Part shown: positions 1 to 7,465 of the stretch, piece by piece
Layout of the letters: the number at the start of each line of letters is the position of its first letter
Position numbering within the stretch: the first letter of the stretch is position 1
Assembly (NCBI RefSeq): GCF_037120725.1
Contig: NZ_JBBAXC010000029.1
Span: forward strand, 1 to 33,551
Origin: Bacillus spongiae
GTDB lineage: Bacteria > Bacillota > Bacilli > Bacillales > Bacillaceae_K
Length of the DNA stretch: 33,551 nucleotides
Reading direction: 5' to 3'
Translations under genes and position numbers: made by a program
Notes under the pieces: model-generated
The model's input: only the letters and a program-made list of their open reading frames with translations
What the model was told of the DNA's origin: nothing
The model's database searches: none

Positions 1-202
1 GAAGGAAGAAGTCTATCACACTACTTATTTACATTACGAATCAGCAAAGATTGCGTTGTTTCAGTTTATTGAAGGATGGTACAACCGTCGTCGTATTCAT
101 AGTCAATTAAACTTTCAGACACCACAGGAAGTAGAAGATAAGTTCCGTCAATCTGTATAAAAAGTTAACTTATTGGTGTCTAAGATATTGACCCAAGTCC
201 AC
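1..202 (+). mobile_element. Right end of an IS3-family insertion sequence
   Basis: The window opens inside an insertion sequence. The 3' end of its transposase gene is followed after about 40 bases by a terminal sequence ending TATTGACCCAAGTCCA near 202, which I read as the right inverted repeat. The reading frame of a toxin tip begins directly after it, so the element appears to have inserted into that toxin gene. The left end lies outside the window, so the inverted repeat and target duplication cannot be checked. Confidence 0.7.
2..160 (+). CDS. IS3-family transposase OrfB, C-terminal end (cut by window edge)
   Basis: Only the last 52 residues are present. They contain the run FIEGWYNRRRIHSQLNFQTP, the usual C-terminal end of IS3-family DDE transposases (IS150/IS3 groups), which holds the last acidic residue of the catalytic triad followed by a W/FYN-x-RIHS pattern. 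The enzyme cuts and joins the ends of its own element. The frame is intact to its TAA, so this copy could be complete upstream; nothing here shows decay. Confidence 0.85.
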   Translation, partial: KEEVYHTTYLHYESAKIALFQFIEGWYNRRRIHSQLNFQTPQEVEDKFRQSV

Positions 203-203
203 C

Positions 204-413
204 ACACCTTCTAAAAATGCGAGAGGAGATACTTTTAAAGGGGATAATTATACTTGTGTATATTGTGGTGAGAAGAATAAGCCATTAGAAGCAGATCATA
301 ACCCTTCTTTAAAATCTCACTGGTATCAAGAAGGATACGCAATGACTCGTAAAGAAAGAAATGAATGGACTGGTGCAGATAAATATAGAACAAGAACATC
401 ACGATCAAAATAA
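204..413 (+). pseudogene. Polymorphic toxin C-terminal tip, HNH-type nuclease, cut off by the IS3 element
   Basis: An open frame without its own start codon runs from the end of the insertion sequence to a TAA at 411. The peptide shows CVYCG (a CxxC zinc knuckle), then EADHNPSLKSHW, the first half of an HNH/treble-clef nuclease core, then a basic C-terminus ending RTRTSRSK. Seen directly: a truncated nuclease tip immediately followed, 30 bases on, by a small acidic gene. From established knowledge, tips of this kind at the end of WapA-, LXG- or Rhs-type secreted toxins are DNases used against neighbouring cells. The carrier protein is gone, so I infer that the gene is dead unless it recombines with another toxin gene. 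Confidence 0.7.
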
Positions 414-443
414 TTATTATAGAAAGAGAAGGTAAATAAGGTA

Positions 444-827
444 TTGAAAAATTATGAGAAGCTTTTTGAACAATACGTTATAGAGTTAGATAAAGCAGTA
501 TCGTATGAAGAAGATAGACTAGATGCTACTAGAAGTAAGTTGGGGAATGAAGGGAAATCTACAGACGAAATTGAACGGTTTATTAGATCTAGATTTGACC
601 CAATTTGTTGTTCTGGAAGAGTAGTTGCCGTATTTAGGGAATATTGGTTAAAATGCCATGAACTTAATGTTTATAATCAGAAGAATAACATTGACTCGTA
701 TGTAAATCCAAAAGATTTTACAGTAGATTGGCTGAGTAAAAACGGCGATCCATATGAATTATACAGTATAATTGATGGTATGCCCTATTATCCAATTGGA
801 ATTAACGAAGATGGTGATTACTGCTAG
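444..827 (+). CDS. Putative immunity protein for the HNH toxin tip
   Basis: 127 residues, acidic, no signal peptide or membrane segment, so cytosolic. I do not recognise the family. It starts with TTG at 444, with AGAAGG about 11 bases upstream as a modest ribosome binding site. It lies 30 bases downstream of the nuclease tip on the same strand, the standard place of an immunity gene. Immunity proteins bind and block their toxin in the producing cell. Retention of an intact immunity gene beside a destroyed toxin is common, because it still protects against sister cells. The role is inferred from position and size only. Confidence 0.55.
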   Translation: MKNYEKLFEQYVIELDKAVSYEEDRLDATRSKLGNEGKSTDEIERFIRSRFDPICCSGRVVAVFREYWLKCHELNVYNQKNNIDSYVNPKDFTVDWLSKNGDPYELYSIIDGMPYYPIGINEDGDYC

Positions 828-1597
828 TAATTATTAATTAACATGATAGCAATTTTTGATGAAAGAGGGAGTAAATCATTTCTGATTTACTGGTCTAACA
901 AAAGAGAGCTCATGAAGGCTATACCATAATGCGTAACACTTGTCAAAAACATAATAAGACCTCATAATATCAATCAATAAACTTCAAAACTTAAACAAAA
1001 TTTAAAATGACTTTATACACTCGAAAGCACTTGATGGCCAGCTGTTGGCGACGAGTGCTTTTTTGTTTATAGCTGTTAAATGGACTTTAGTGAATAAACA
1101 CAGTAAGAGTGAAATGAGTATAGGATGAGTATGTCAATCAACAAAGAGCTTTGGTTGTGTTGGCGTAAGAAAAGGAAGCGAAGACAATTACTATGCGAAT
1201 AAGGATTTTATACGAAAACGACAAAGATAGTGGTTTTAAACAGGAGAAAAGGAAGAAGCTTATTTTGATTTTTACGGAGTGATAAAAATAAGGGTTGTTT
1301 TTAATTATAGACGGTCTTACAATACTCGTTATTCGTTAAAACGTTTCCAAAATTTAACTTGAACTTGATACACATTTATACAGATGAAGGAATCAGTTGA
1401 GCGAAGTTGAATGAAGAAGCGTTTGAAATAGATAGGGAAATCAGATATCGTGAAGGTGTTGATTCAATGAAAGTTAAAGAAACATGGGAGTGACATAAGA
1501 AGTATTGAACAGCCGTTTTACAGTATCCATAAGAAAGACCCAAACGACATATAAGAGCAGCTATGAAGAATACCGTTTCATTACCTGCTATAAATAG
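828..1597 (+). other. Gap with eroded coding scraps, no intact gene
   Basis: No frame here is convincing. A perfect 9-bp hairpin (AGTAAATCA/TGATTTACT) sits near 872-893 without a T run. Between about 1140 and 1500 several short open stretches follow each other in different frames (for example 45 codons from about 1243 that read EEAYFDFYG), as expected for the body of a decayed protein, possibly the carrier part of the toxin whose tip follows. I cannot assign it. Confidence 0.4.
1025..1065 (+). terminator. Rho-independent terminator
   Basis: AAGCACT at 1025-1031 pairs with AGTGCTT at 1054-1060. An inner GCCA/TGGC stem extends the hairpin, and TTTTTG follows. It would end transcripts of the HNH tip/immunity unit. 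Confidence 0.65.
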
Positions 1598-1837
1598 ATA
1601 TGCAAAAAGGTTACGAATGGGGAAGTACCACCTCCAATAAAAATCGATAAAGGTATAATAGTAGATGGGGATTATAGGTATATAACAAGTAAAGTAGTTG
1701 GTAAAAAGATCGATGAAATTCCTAGTTCTCTTGGAAAACCTAATGAAGTTGTAAAGTGGGATGATATGGTGATTGATACTTATGATTGGGGCAATAAAAA
1801 ATGTGAACCAGGGGGTGTAAAGAATGCAAATTATTAA
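1598..1837 (+). pseudogene. Polymorphic toxin C-terminal tip with ParB/sulfiredoxin-like fold
   Basis: An open frame with no usable start, preceded by a TAG, ends in TAA at 1835. Its peptide carries PPPIKIDKG, IIVDGDYRY and, near the end, VKWDDMVIDTYDWGNK. The I-x-VDG-x-(H/Y)RY pattern is the core of the ParB N-terminal fold, and the W-D-D...DWG ending is what I remember from ParB-like toxin tips at the end of Rhs/WapA-type proteins. The usual DG-x-HR histidine is a tyrosine here (DGDYR), so activity is doubtful. The last 14 bases overlap the start of the pentapeptide-repeat gene, the tight coupling typical of toxin-immunity pairs. Identification is from motifs by eye. Confidence 0.55.
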
Positions 1838-2303
1838 GAGTCAGACGGATAAGGAAATTAGAATTAATTCAGAAACATTAGAAAGTGTTGTTTTAGACAA
1901 CTATGATATGCATCGAGCAATTTTAACAAGTACAAATTTAACAAATTCCAGTTTTATTGGTGCCAATTTAAGAGGTGTAGATTTAGAAGGCAGTATTTTG
2001 ACAAATGCTAATTTAACCGATGCATTTTTAATGGTTGCCAATTTAAAAGGGACAACATTATTAAATTCAAAGATGGTTAATTCAAAATTAAATGGTGCAG
2101 ATTTATGTGGATCAGACTTATCAAATGCCAATTTATTAGGAGCGGATGTTTGGAAGGCAGATTTTAGAGATTCAAAGTTATTAGGTACTAATATGAACTG
2201 CGTTAGGTTAGAGGAAGCTTATTTGGAAGGAGCTATTTATAATAATTTGACAATCTGGCCAAATGGGTTTACTCCCGAAAAATATGGTGCAATAAAATGT
2301 TAA
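1824..2303 (+). CDS. Pentapeptide-repeat protein, putative immunity partner of the ParB-fold tip
   Basis: 159 residues. From about residue 35 to 140 the protein is built of A(D/N)Lxx five-residue repeats (SNLTNS, GANLRG, TNANLTD, NGADLCG, SNANLLG, GADVWK), predicting a right-handed quadrilateral beta-helix. No signal or membrane segment. The ATG at 1824 has GGGGGTG 8 bases upstream, inside the end of the toxin-tip frame. Pentapeptide-repeat proteins of the Qnr/MfpA type mimic DNA and protect topoisomerases. Here the overlap with a toxin tip suggests an immunity role, either by binding the toxin or by mimicking its DNA target. The family is certain, the role inferred. Confidence 0.8.
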   Translation: MQIIKSQTDKEIRINSETLESVVLDNYDMHRAILTSTNLTNSSFIGANLRGVDLEGSILTNANLTDAFLMVANLKGTTLLNSKMVNSKLNGADLCGSDLSNANLLGADVWKADFRDSKLLGTNMNCVRLEEAYLEGAIYNNLTIWPNGFTPEKYGAIKC

Positions 2304-2326
2304 TGAATTTATATTTCAATACCTAG

Positions 2327-2602
2327 ATGGTAACTAATAGGCTCACAACATTAAGAAAGTTATTATCAGACAAATTTGAGGATACACTTGGAGAAGGTGA
2401 TATGGATGATATTGAAAGTAATTTTGGAAGGTCTGAAATATTGGTCTAAAATGATAAACGTAAATATTCATCTTACTATTCAAGTAATGAGGGATTTAAT
2501 GGACGATCCTGATATTAGATTTCTTCAATTCGAATATTCGGCAATACCAGCTAATATAAGTCAATACTTTTTAAGTGATTATACCAAATTTAAGGTGATA
2601 TA
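2327..2602 (+). pseudogene. Small unknown gene, probably broken by a frameshift
   Basis: An ATG at 2327 opens a 40-codon frame (starts MVTNRLTTLRKLLSDKFEDT) that ends in TAA at 2447. A second open frame covers the same stretch and continues to 2602, ending in ISQYFLSDYTKFKVI. The switch near 2440 looks like one small protein of about 90 residues broken by a frameshift. No ribosome binding site is clear. It lies after the pentapeptide-repeat gene and may be another immunity remnant, but I recognise no family. Confidence 0.3.
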
Positions 2603-2626
2603 ATAAAAATATACATGACAAAGAAG

Positions 2627-2652
2627 CTTCAATGTCGCTAATTGAAGTTTTT
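2627..2652 (+). terminator. Rho-independent terminator
   Basis: Perfect 7-bp stem CTTCAAT/ATTGAAG (2627-2633 and 2641-2647) with a 7-base loop and a following TTTTTG. It closes the toxin-tip/pentapeptide unit just before the IS110 remnant. Confidence 0.65.
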
Positions 2653-2679
2653 GTAAGTTGTGTAATTAATTGTATTGGT

Positions 2680-3794
2680 TTATGCGATGAATTTTCGTTT
2701 ATGCTTTAATATGGCATAAATCCAATGCAATAGCTTGTTGGCACAAGCTATGATAGCTACTTTGTGAGGCTTGCCCTCACTTCTTTTTTTGTCATAATAC
2801 GCTCGTATCTTTACATTTCGATTATTGGTTAATCCACACTGAACAGCTGTATAGAGTGTTTGACGGAGCTTAGTAGATCCTCTTTTGGTAATTCGATTGA
2901 TTGTAGCTGTAAACTTACCAGATTGGTAAACCCTTGGGTCAATCCCGGCATAAGCTACTAGTTTTTTCGGGTGACTAAACTGCGTGACATCGCCTATTTC
3001 TGAAATAAGTGTCGCTGCTATTTTAGTCCCAATCCCTGGGATGGATGTAAGAATCTCATACTCCTCAAACTCCATCGCTAACGATTCGATTTCCTTTTCT
3101 AGTACGTTCAGAAACTCACGTTGTTGAAGAAGCATTTGAATATACATTTTTAGCGTAACCAAATGGCTTTGATACAATGTCTTCTTAAATGGGTTCCGTT
3201 CTGCCGACTCTTTTAACTTCAAAGCCTTTTCATAAAACCACCCATACGATCTTTTTCCTCCTATACCATGCATTTCCGTAGCTAATTCTTCCGTTGGTAT
3301 TTTTAATACTTCATGAGAAGTAGGATAGAGGAATAGCGTTTTTAAGGATAAAGGCGCATATAAATTACTAAAAACCCCTTTATATTCAGGGAATACTTGA
3401 TCTAGTATCGTTTGAAACTGAAGTTTCAGTTGGACATAGTTCCGTGTTAAAGAATCGTGTTGTCTATTCAGATTTCGCAGATTCATCGTTTGAATGTTCT
3501 TTCGTTGATAGGCAACTAAGTCTTCTTTGTAATACATCTCACATAAATGTTTCGCATCAGCTGGGTCTGATTTCACTTTTCGAAGACTACTTTTTTTCGT
3601 TTCGTAAGAAACAACGGGATTCACTAAATAGTACGTAATCCTTTTTTCCTCGAGAAACTGTAAAATAGGTTCATGGTAGTGACCTGTAGATTCAAAAACA
3701 ATGACAGGTTATAATTCAGCGTGGCTTTTCACCTCTTTAAAAAACTTAAAAAAATCACGTCTTTTGCGACATCCAGGCCAATCACTGGATCCAT
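2680..3794 (-). pseudogene. IS110-family transposase (recombinase), N-terminal part broken
   Basis: The C-terminal 314 residues are intact from 3624 to 2680 and contain the Transposase_20 region (LTSIPGIGTKIAATLISEIGD, then YAGIDP). The original start is the ATG at 3794, with AAAAGGAGA 9 bases upstream, and reads MDPVIGLDVAKD. Directly after this the frame is lost: roughly 30 codons usually found in the family are missing, the frame shifts, and a TAA falls before PVIVFESTGHYH. The DEDD residues are still traceable (D in LDVAK, E in FESTG, D..D in KSDPADAK), but not in one polypeptide. IS110 enzymes combine a RuvC-like DEDD domain with a C-terminal serine-containing domain and move DNA under RNA guidance. 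This copy cannot be active. Confidence 0.85.
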
Positions 3795-4012
3795 ACGTTA
3801 TCACATCTCCTTTTGGTAAATTTGTCGGTAGCCCCTGTCTATCTCGTAGTGTCATAGCTTCGCTTGTTATGCGGGGTCTCTGCCCCAACCAGCCTCAAAC
3901 ATGTTTCTACAAGTAGGGGGTGGACAGTATAGCCGACGGGATCAAGTCCCACGGGCGCTCACGTCCTACCCCGACTACCTAAAGAATAATCTATAAAAAA
4001 TAGGTCAACCAG
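3795..4012 (-). ncRNA. IS110 non-coding left end, candidate bridge-RNA template (copy A)
   Basis: The roughly 215 bases upstream of the IS110 start hold no gene but are rich in stems (for example GGGGTCTCTGCCCC near 3863-3876). A 77-base block at 3935-4011 closely matches 5683-5759, the same position upstream of a second, diverged IS110 remnant; shared words include ACGGGCGCT, CTACCCCGACTACC and GGTCAACCA. In IS110 elements this non-coding end encodes the bridge RNA that pairs with target and donor DNA. Conservation beside two unequal transposase genes supports this, but I cannot fold it or define the loops. The end of similarity marks the element boundary near 4012. Confidence 0.45.
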
Positions 4013-4040
4013 ATATATAATAACTCCGGTTGACCTTATA
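4003..4040. repeat. Inverted repeat at the IS110 left boundary
   Basis: GGTCAACC at 4003-4010 and GGTTGACC near 4030 form an 8-bp stem. Only the first arm exists in the second IS110 remnant, so the second arm may belong to flanking DNA. It could act as a weak terminator. Confidence 0.4.
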
Positions 4041-4047
4041 ATACGAA

Positions 4048-4105
4048 CGGACGCTTTTCTGGAATAGAGAAGCCCCTTATCTTGAAGACTTGAATTCGAG
4101 ATAAT
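4048..4105 (+). repeat. Dispersed intergenic motif plus 22-bp inverted segment
   Basis: Contains GACGCTTTTCTGGAATAGAG, a member of the motif family described in the findings, followed by a 22-bp segment (4084-4105) whose exact reverse complement occurs at 10256-10277 beside another copy of the motif. It lies directly upstream of a single-gene unit. Confidence 0.6.
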
Positions 4106-4178
4106 ATAAAATCAAAATTGTACTATATGCTAAATGATAGAATAATATTACATAATAAATTATAGGAGGCACTAAAAA

Positions 4179-4520
4179 GTGATTTCAATTTCTTTATTTA
4201 TAGAATGTAAAAATAAGAACGAGTCATTGGAAATATTTGAAGAGTTAAAAATGAAAATAGAGCCATTTATAACTACTTATGAATTAATGGAAAATGATCC
4301 ATATCCTAAAATTGATGGTTGGTTTGTAATTAGATATAATTTAGAAACATTAAACGTTATTGATAATGAAAAAGCAGAAAGTATACTTGAAATGATGTCA
4401 AATAAATGGCATTGGAAAAAAGGATGGGCTAATGCTATAGCTACTGAGAGAATTGATGGCTCCGTTTTTTTCAATGAAAAGGTAAAATTTATTGTATGTT
4501 GGTTTGAAGACTTCGAATAG
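4179..4520 (+). CDS. Unknown 113-aa protein, possible orphan immunity protein
   Basis: The GTG start at 4179 is supported by ATAGGAGG 9 bases upstream. The protein is small, acidic and tryptophan-rich toward the end (DGWFVIRYN, MSNKWHWKKGWANA, IVCWFEDFE), with no signal or membrane segment. I do not recognise a named family. Size, cytosolic composition and location among toxin remnants fit an orphan immunity gene, but no toxin stands directly upstream. The codon use is AT-rich like its neighbours. A leaky end: no clear terminator follows before the convergent hairpin at 4746. Confidence 0.6.
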   Translation: MISISLFIECKNKNESLEIFEELKMKIEPFITTYELMENDPYPKIDGWFVIRYNLETLNVIDNEKAESILEMMSNKWHWKKGWANAIATERIDGSVFFNEKVKFIVCWFEDFE

Positions 4521-4745
4521 ATGAAAAAAAGTAGTACCGTTTTACCTTATGAGATATGGTCATCTTAAGGGCACTTTTCAGTATAAAGGAGAGATTTCAA
4601 TACCAAAAGATAGAAAAAGAACTGTTAATTACTAACGGGTTCGGTTCAGGGTGAGATAAGTTAAAATAACAAGCTAATTTATTAGTATTTTAGCAAAGGT
4701 AAATTCGGTCATAAAAGGCTATTAATTAGCAGTAAATTAACAAAA

Positions 4746-4777
4746 AAACACTTGGATATTCCAAGTGTTTTTTTCAT
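4746..4777. terminator. Bidirectional terminator between convergent genes
   Basis: Perfect 11-bp stem AAACACTTGGA/TCCAAGTGTTT (4746-4756, 4760-4770), loop TAT, with A run before and T run after. It serves the lipoprotein gene on the minus strand and anything reading through from 4179-4520. The stretch 4521-4745 holds nothing else that I can support. Confidence 0.85.
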
Positions 4778-4805
4778 GATTTTAAATTTCTTTACTAAAC
4801 ATCCA

Positions 4806-5228
4806 TTATTTCACTTCAATAACAAATGCGTAATAAGAATCTCCACGAGAATCCCAATTTGCATGAAAGTCATAATAATAAATACCTTCTTCATTCGGAA
4901 TAGTGAGGACATCATTGATTAGTTCATCTATTATCCATTCTTGGTCCGAGTGGAGCATTCTTGATACAGAAATGTTAGACGGCTTCGGTCCATTCTCAAA
5001 CTTGATGGTTATGATTTCGCCCATTTGGACCTGGTATGGAACCTTTCCTTCTAATATATCAGGGGGTCCAGCGGTGTCGATACAACCTTTACTCCAACAA
5101 TAGGAGGCTCTTACAACTTGGATACTTTCACCTTCTACACTAACTGTGGGCATAGGTGGTTTATCAGAACATCCTGCTATAAGAAGGATTCCTATTACTA
5201 GCGAAAATAAAATAGAACTTTTTATCAT
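4806..5228 (-). CDS. Lipoprotein of unknown function
   Basis: 140 residues. The N-terminus is a typical lipoprotein signal: MIKSS, a hydrophobic stretch, and the lipobox LIAG-C at residues 17-20, so the mature protein is lipid-anchored on the outer face of the membrane. The mature part has YCWSKGC (two cysteines that could form a disulfide) and a beta-rich remainder ending YYYDFHANWDSRGDSYYAFVIEVK, reminiscent of small Ig-like or cupredoxin-like folds. AGGGAGG lies 6 bases before the ATG. It is monocistronic and closed by a strong terminator. No function can be given. Confidence 0.85.
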   Translation of the reverse strand: MIKSSILFSLVIGILLIAGCSDKPPMPTVSVEGESIQVVRASYCWSKGCIDTAGPPDILEGKVPYQVQMGEIITIKFENGPKPSNISVSRMLHSDQEWIIDELINDVLTIPNEEGIYYYDFHANWDSRGDSYYAFVIEVK

Positions 5229-5375
5229 TTATAGCCTCCCTATTTTCGAATTAAATAGCAACTTAACTAAAATGACCGTTAAAGTAGGTAGAATTTCTTA
5301 AAATCTATAAAAATATTTTAACATAAAATTTCCATTTCCTTTCAAAAAAATAAGTTCGTTTTCATTACAGGCGAT

Positions 5376-5607
5376 CTACCTCAAATAAATTATATCTTTC
5401 AATGAAAATTGCTTATCCCTTTTCCTCCAGGATAACCGAGGGTTTATCCCATCTGATACTTTTATAACCTCTTCCAAGATATCTAATAACCCATCTAAAC
5501 CATCTAGATTACGCTTGATGCTAAAGCTTTTGCGATAAGGTTTCCCTTTGTCTAAAAAGGCTTGAACCTGGATTTCGCCTTTTGATACATCCCTATTACC
5601 AGTTCAT
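5376..5607 (-). pseudogene. IS110-family transposase N-terminal remnant (copy B)
   Basis: Read on the minus strand from an ATG at 5607 preceded by AGGAGATAG, the peptide pieces DVSKGEIQVQAFLDKGKPYR and KSFSIKRNLDGLDGLLDILE match the N-terminal RuvC-like domain of IS110 transposases. A lost base before DVSKG breaks the first codons. Further on, VILE is joined directly to EEKG followed by a stop, which implies a deletion of about a dozen codons around the catalytic ESTGHYH block. The C-terminal half is missing altogether. This copy is from a different IS110 lineage than copy A, to judge by the sequence. Confidence 0.75.
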
Positions 5608-5759
5608 CTATCTATCTCCTCTTTGATAATTATTAGTCGGTAACCCTTAAGCTTCTTGTAAACTCATAGGGTTGCTTGTTTAAACGGAATCTAGTCCTAC
5701 GGGCGCTTCGTTCTACCCCGACTACCGCTATTATAAGACCCTATAAAAAAGGTCAACCA
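5608..5759 (-). ncRNA. IS110 non-coding left end, candidate bridge-RNA template (copy B)
   Basis: Upstream of remnant B. Bases 5683-5759 match 3935-4011 of copy A at most positions, including the GGTCAACC boundary. A possible stem AACCCT (5642-5647)/AGGGTT near 5667 lies in the part that does not match copy A, as expected for variable guide loops. Shorter than copy A by about 65 bases, so it may also be deleted. Confidence 0.35.
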
Positions 5760-5788
5760 AAAAATACATGCTGACACTTATTTTACAA

Positions 5789-5851
5789 TCAGGCGCAATT
5801 CAGGAGTATGAGTTGGGCTCTTTGTGGAAAGGGCCAGATTGTTGAATAACG
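5789..5851 (+). repeat. Two copies of the dispersed intergenic motif
   Basis: AGGCGCAATTCAGGAGTA at 5791-5808 and AAAGGGCCAGATTGTTGAAT at 5828-5847, the second close to the motif consensus. Between them, GAGTTGGG..TTTGTGGAA resembles 8693-8716. They precede the small membrane protein gene. Confidence 0.5.
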
Positions 5852-5935
5852 AAATTAATATAGATGTTATAATAAGGAAGGTTATAAGCGATTTTGGTAT
5901 AAGAAATAATTGAATTGGAGGTTGCTGTTTAAACA

Positions 5936-6127
5936 ATGGGTTGGTCTAAATTAAAAGATATAAAAACAATGTTTGGGTTTATTTCTTCAAATATTTTAGG
6001 TGTATTTGCAATAATTTTGGCGGCTAATGGAAACCAATATTGGGTTTTGTTTACAGTGGTCTCACTAATCATTTCATCTTTTAGTGTATTTAGAGCTGAT
6101 AAAATCTATAAGTTAAATTCTAATTAA
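5936..6127 (+). CDS. Small membrane protein, two predicted helices
   Basis: 63 residues with two hydrophobic stretches, about residues 12-30 (FGFISSNILGVFAIILAA) and 36-52 (VLFTVVSLIISSFSVF), and a short charged C-terminus. It should span the cytoplasmic membrane twice. GGAGG lies 14 bases before the ATG, a longer gap than usual, so translation may be weak. I do not recognise a family. It stands alone between two dispersed repeat motifs. Confidence 0.55.
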   Translation: MGWSKLKDIKTMFGFISSNILGVFAIILAANGNQYWVLFTVVSLIISSFSVFRADKIYKLNSN

Positions 6128-6184
6128 GGAAATTAAAAGTTATTAAAGAAAAGCGCACAAGTGTCCAAGAAGGAGATGAGTTTT

Positions 6185-6462
6185 ATGAAGGAAACTTATT
6201 CGAATACTATTCAATCGAATATTAGAAAGCTTTTATCCTTCGCAACGTCGGTAAAGAATGTCGAGAGAGAATATGAATTTATATCGAATCCCCGGTTCGA
6301 AGATTGTATGGATATAACTTTGAAGATAATGTAATGTTCTGAAAGAAGACTCTGAGAACTCTAGAATATGAATTATTTCCAGAAGCATATGGTTCTAATA
6401 ATAAATTTGTATCTAAGGAAGGTTCGGTTGCCGAATTGATTATTGATACTGGAATGCTGTAA
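6185..6462 (+). pseudogene. Broken small gene of unknown function
   Basis: A good start (AAGGAGATGAGTTTTATG, ATG at 6185) opens a 49-codon frame beginning MKETYSNTIQSNIRKLLSFA, which ends at 6334. From 6343 an open frame in another phase continues with TLEYELFPEAYGSNNKF to a TAA at 6460. Between them the phase changes and a stop intervenes, so I read one gene with at least one frameshift. The final TAA is followed at once by the ATG of the next small gene in the same phase. No family recognised. Confidence 0.4.
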
Positions 6463-6648
6463 ATGTCAGATTATGATAAGGTTATTCCTTCGCTTAGAAT
6501 ACTTAATCAAATGTTATTAGAGGGTTGTTTTCCTAGAGCTGGAGAATGGGAACCATTCGAGATTACCGAGGAAGAGTACGAAAAAGTAGTAGAATATTTG
6601 ACTTCATTGCCATCTCCAAGACCTTATAGAACTTATAAGAATACATAA
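6463..6648 (+). CDS. Unknown 61-aa protein, perhaps the end of the broken gene
   Basis: Begins MSDYDKVIPSLRILNQMLLE and ends in a proline-rich tail (SLPSPRPYRTYKNT). It is in phase with the preceding fragment and separated from it by a single TAA, so it may be the C-terminal part of one larger ancestral protein or a translationally coupled second gene. It has no ribosome binding site of its own. Acidic middle (EITEEEYEKVVEYL), cytosolic. Function unknown. Confidence 0.4.
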   Translation: MSDYDKVIPSLRILNQMLLEGCFPRAGEWEPFEITEEEYEKVVEYLTSLPSPRPYRTYKNT

Positions 6649-6755
6649 TATTGTACTTACAGGTTCATTTATGCGGACGATTAACAATGTGACCTTTGAT
6701 AAAAGTGCACAAGCAATAAAAATGTATCGATAAATAATTCTACTATTATTCAAGA

Positions 6756-6778
6756 AAAGGGCCGTAATATAGAAGAAG
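6756..6778 (+). repeat. Dispersed intergenic motif (weak copy)
   Basis: AAAGGGCCGTAATATAGAAG, preceded by TTATTCAAGA. It lies between the broken gene and grpB. The stretch 6649-6838 holds nothing else. Confidence 0.4.
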
Positions 6779-6838
6779 GTTTCCTGCATTTCACATAGAA
6801 TTTAACTAAAAAAGTCTATTTATTTTCGAGGAGAAGTA

Positions 6839-7354
6839 ATGACAAAACCAATCGTAAATTTGAATGAGTATAATTCAGAATGGGAAAACCAATTTGAATA
6901 TGAGAGAAAGAAAATTATTAAAGCTATTGGTGATAAAATAGCTGGAATTGAACATATTGGAAGCACTTCAATAAAGGGATTAAAAGCAAAGCCAATCATT
7001 GATATTATGGTAGGAGTAGAGGATTTAAGTAACACATCAACCCTTGTTTCTCCTTTAAGCGAAATTGAATTTGAGTATGTTCCAAAACCAGAAATAACAG
7101 ATAGGAGATTTTTTAGAAAGGGGTTATGGGGTAGAGGTACTTGTCATTTACATATTTGTGAAATACATAGTACAGAATGGGTTGAGAAACTGTTGTTTCG
7201 TAATTACCTTAGAAATTATCCAGAAGTGGCTGAAGAATACGCTTTGCTAAAAGATGAACTTGCTACTAAATATAAGTATGACAGACCAACATACACCCAA
7301 CAAAAAGAACCGTTCATTATTGATGTTATCGAAAAAGCAAAAGGAGAATTTTAA
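6839..7354 (+). CDS. GrpB/UPF0157 family protein
   Basis: 171 residues, the usual length for the family. The N-terminus has YNSEWENQFEYERKKI and the conserved block IEHIGSTSIKGLKAKPIIDI, the nucleotidyltransferase-like core (G-S-T-S with downstream KPIID). Later GRGTCHLHICE is also typical. Family members have a nucleotidyltransferase fold but mostly no known substrate; some are linked to drug-modifying enzymes. CGAGGAGAA 6 bases upstream fixes the ATG start. Single-gene unit: a motif copy precedes it and a motif-derived terminator follows. Cytosolic. Confidence 0.9.
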   Translation: MTKPIVNLNEYNSEWENQFEYERKKIIKAIGDKIAGIEHIGSTSIKGLKAKPIIDIMVGVEDLSNTSTLVSPLSEIEFEYVPKPEITDRRFFRKGLWGRGTCHLHICEIHSTEWVEKLLFRNYLRNYPEVAEEYALLKDELATKYKYDRPTYTQQKEPFIIDVIEKAKGEF

Positions 7355-7430
7355 AAAGTTAGTTACATTAACTGGTGCTCTAATTGAAAATCTTTTTATA
7401 ATTATTTCAATTTCGAGTATTCGGCAATCG

Positions 7431-7465
7431 GGGGCTTTTCTGGAATGAAAAGCCCCTTTCTTTTT
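7431..7465 (+). terminator. Terminator formed by a copy of the dispersed motif
   Basis: GGGGCTTTT (7431-7439) and AAAAGCCCC (7448-7456) make a perfect 9-bp stem around CTGGAATG, followed by TTTCTTTTT. The same words are found, less perfectly paired, at 4052-4076 and 10288-10312, so at least one class of the dispersed motif can act as a terminator. It closes grpB. Confidence 0.8.

Noticed and set aside
1901-2131. Minus-strand frame of 76 codons inside the pentapeptide-repeat gene
   Set aside because: A by-product of the periodic repeat read in reverse; no start signals.
3624-3624. ATG at 3624 on the minus strand as true start of the IS110 transposase
   Set aside because: Family-typical sequence (ESTGHYH and LDVAK) continues upstream to the ATG at 3794, which has a strong ribosome binding site; 3624 is only the first ATG after the lesions.
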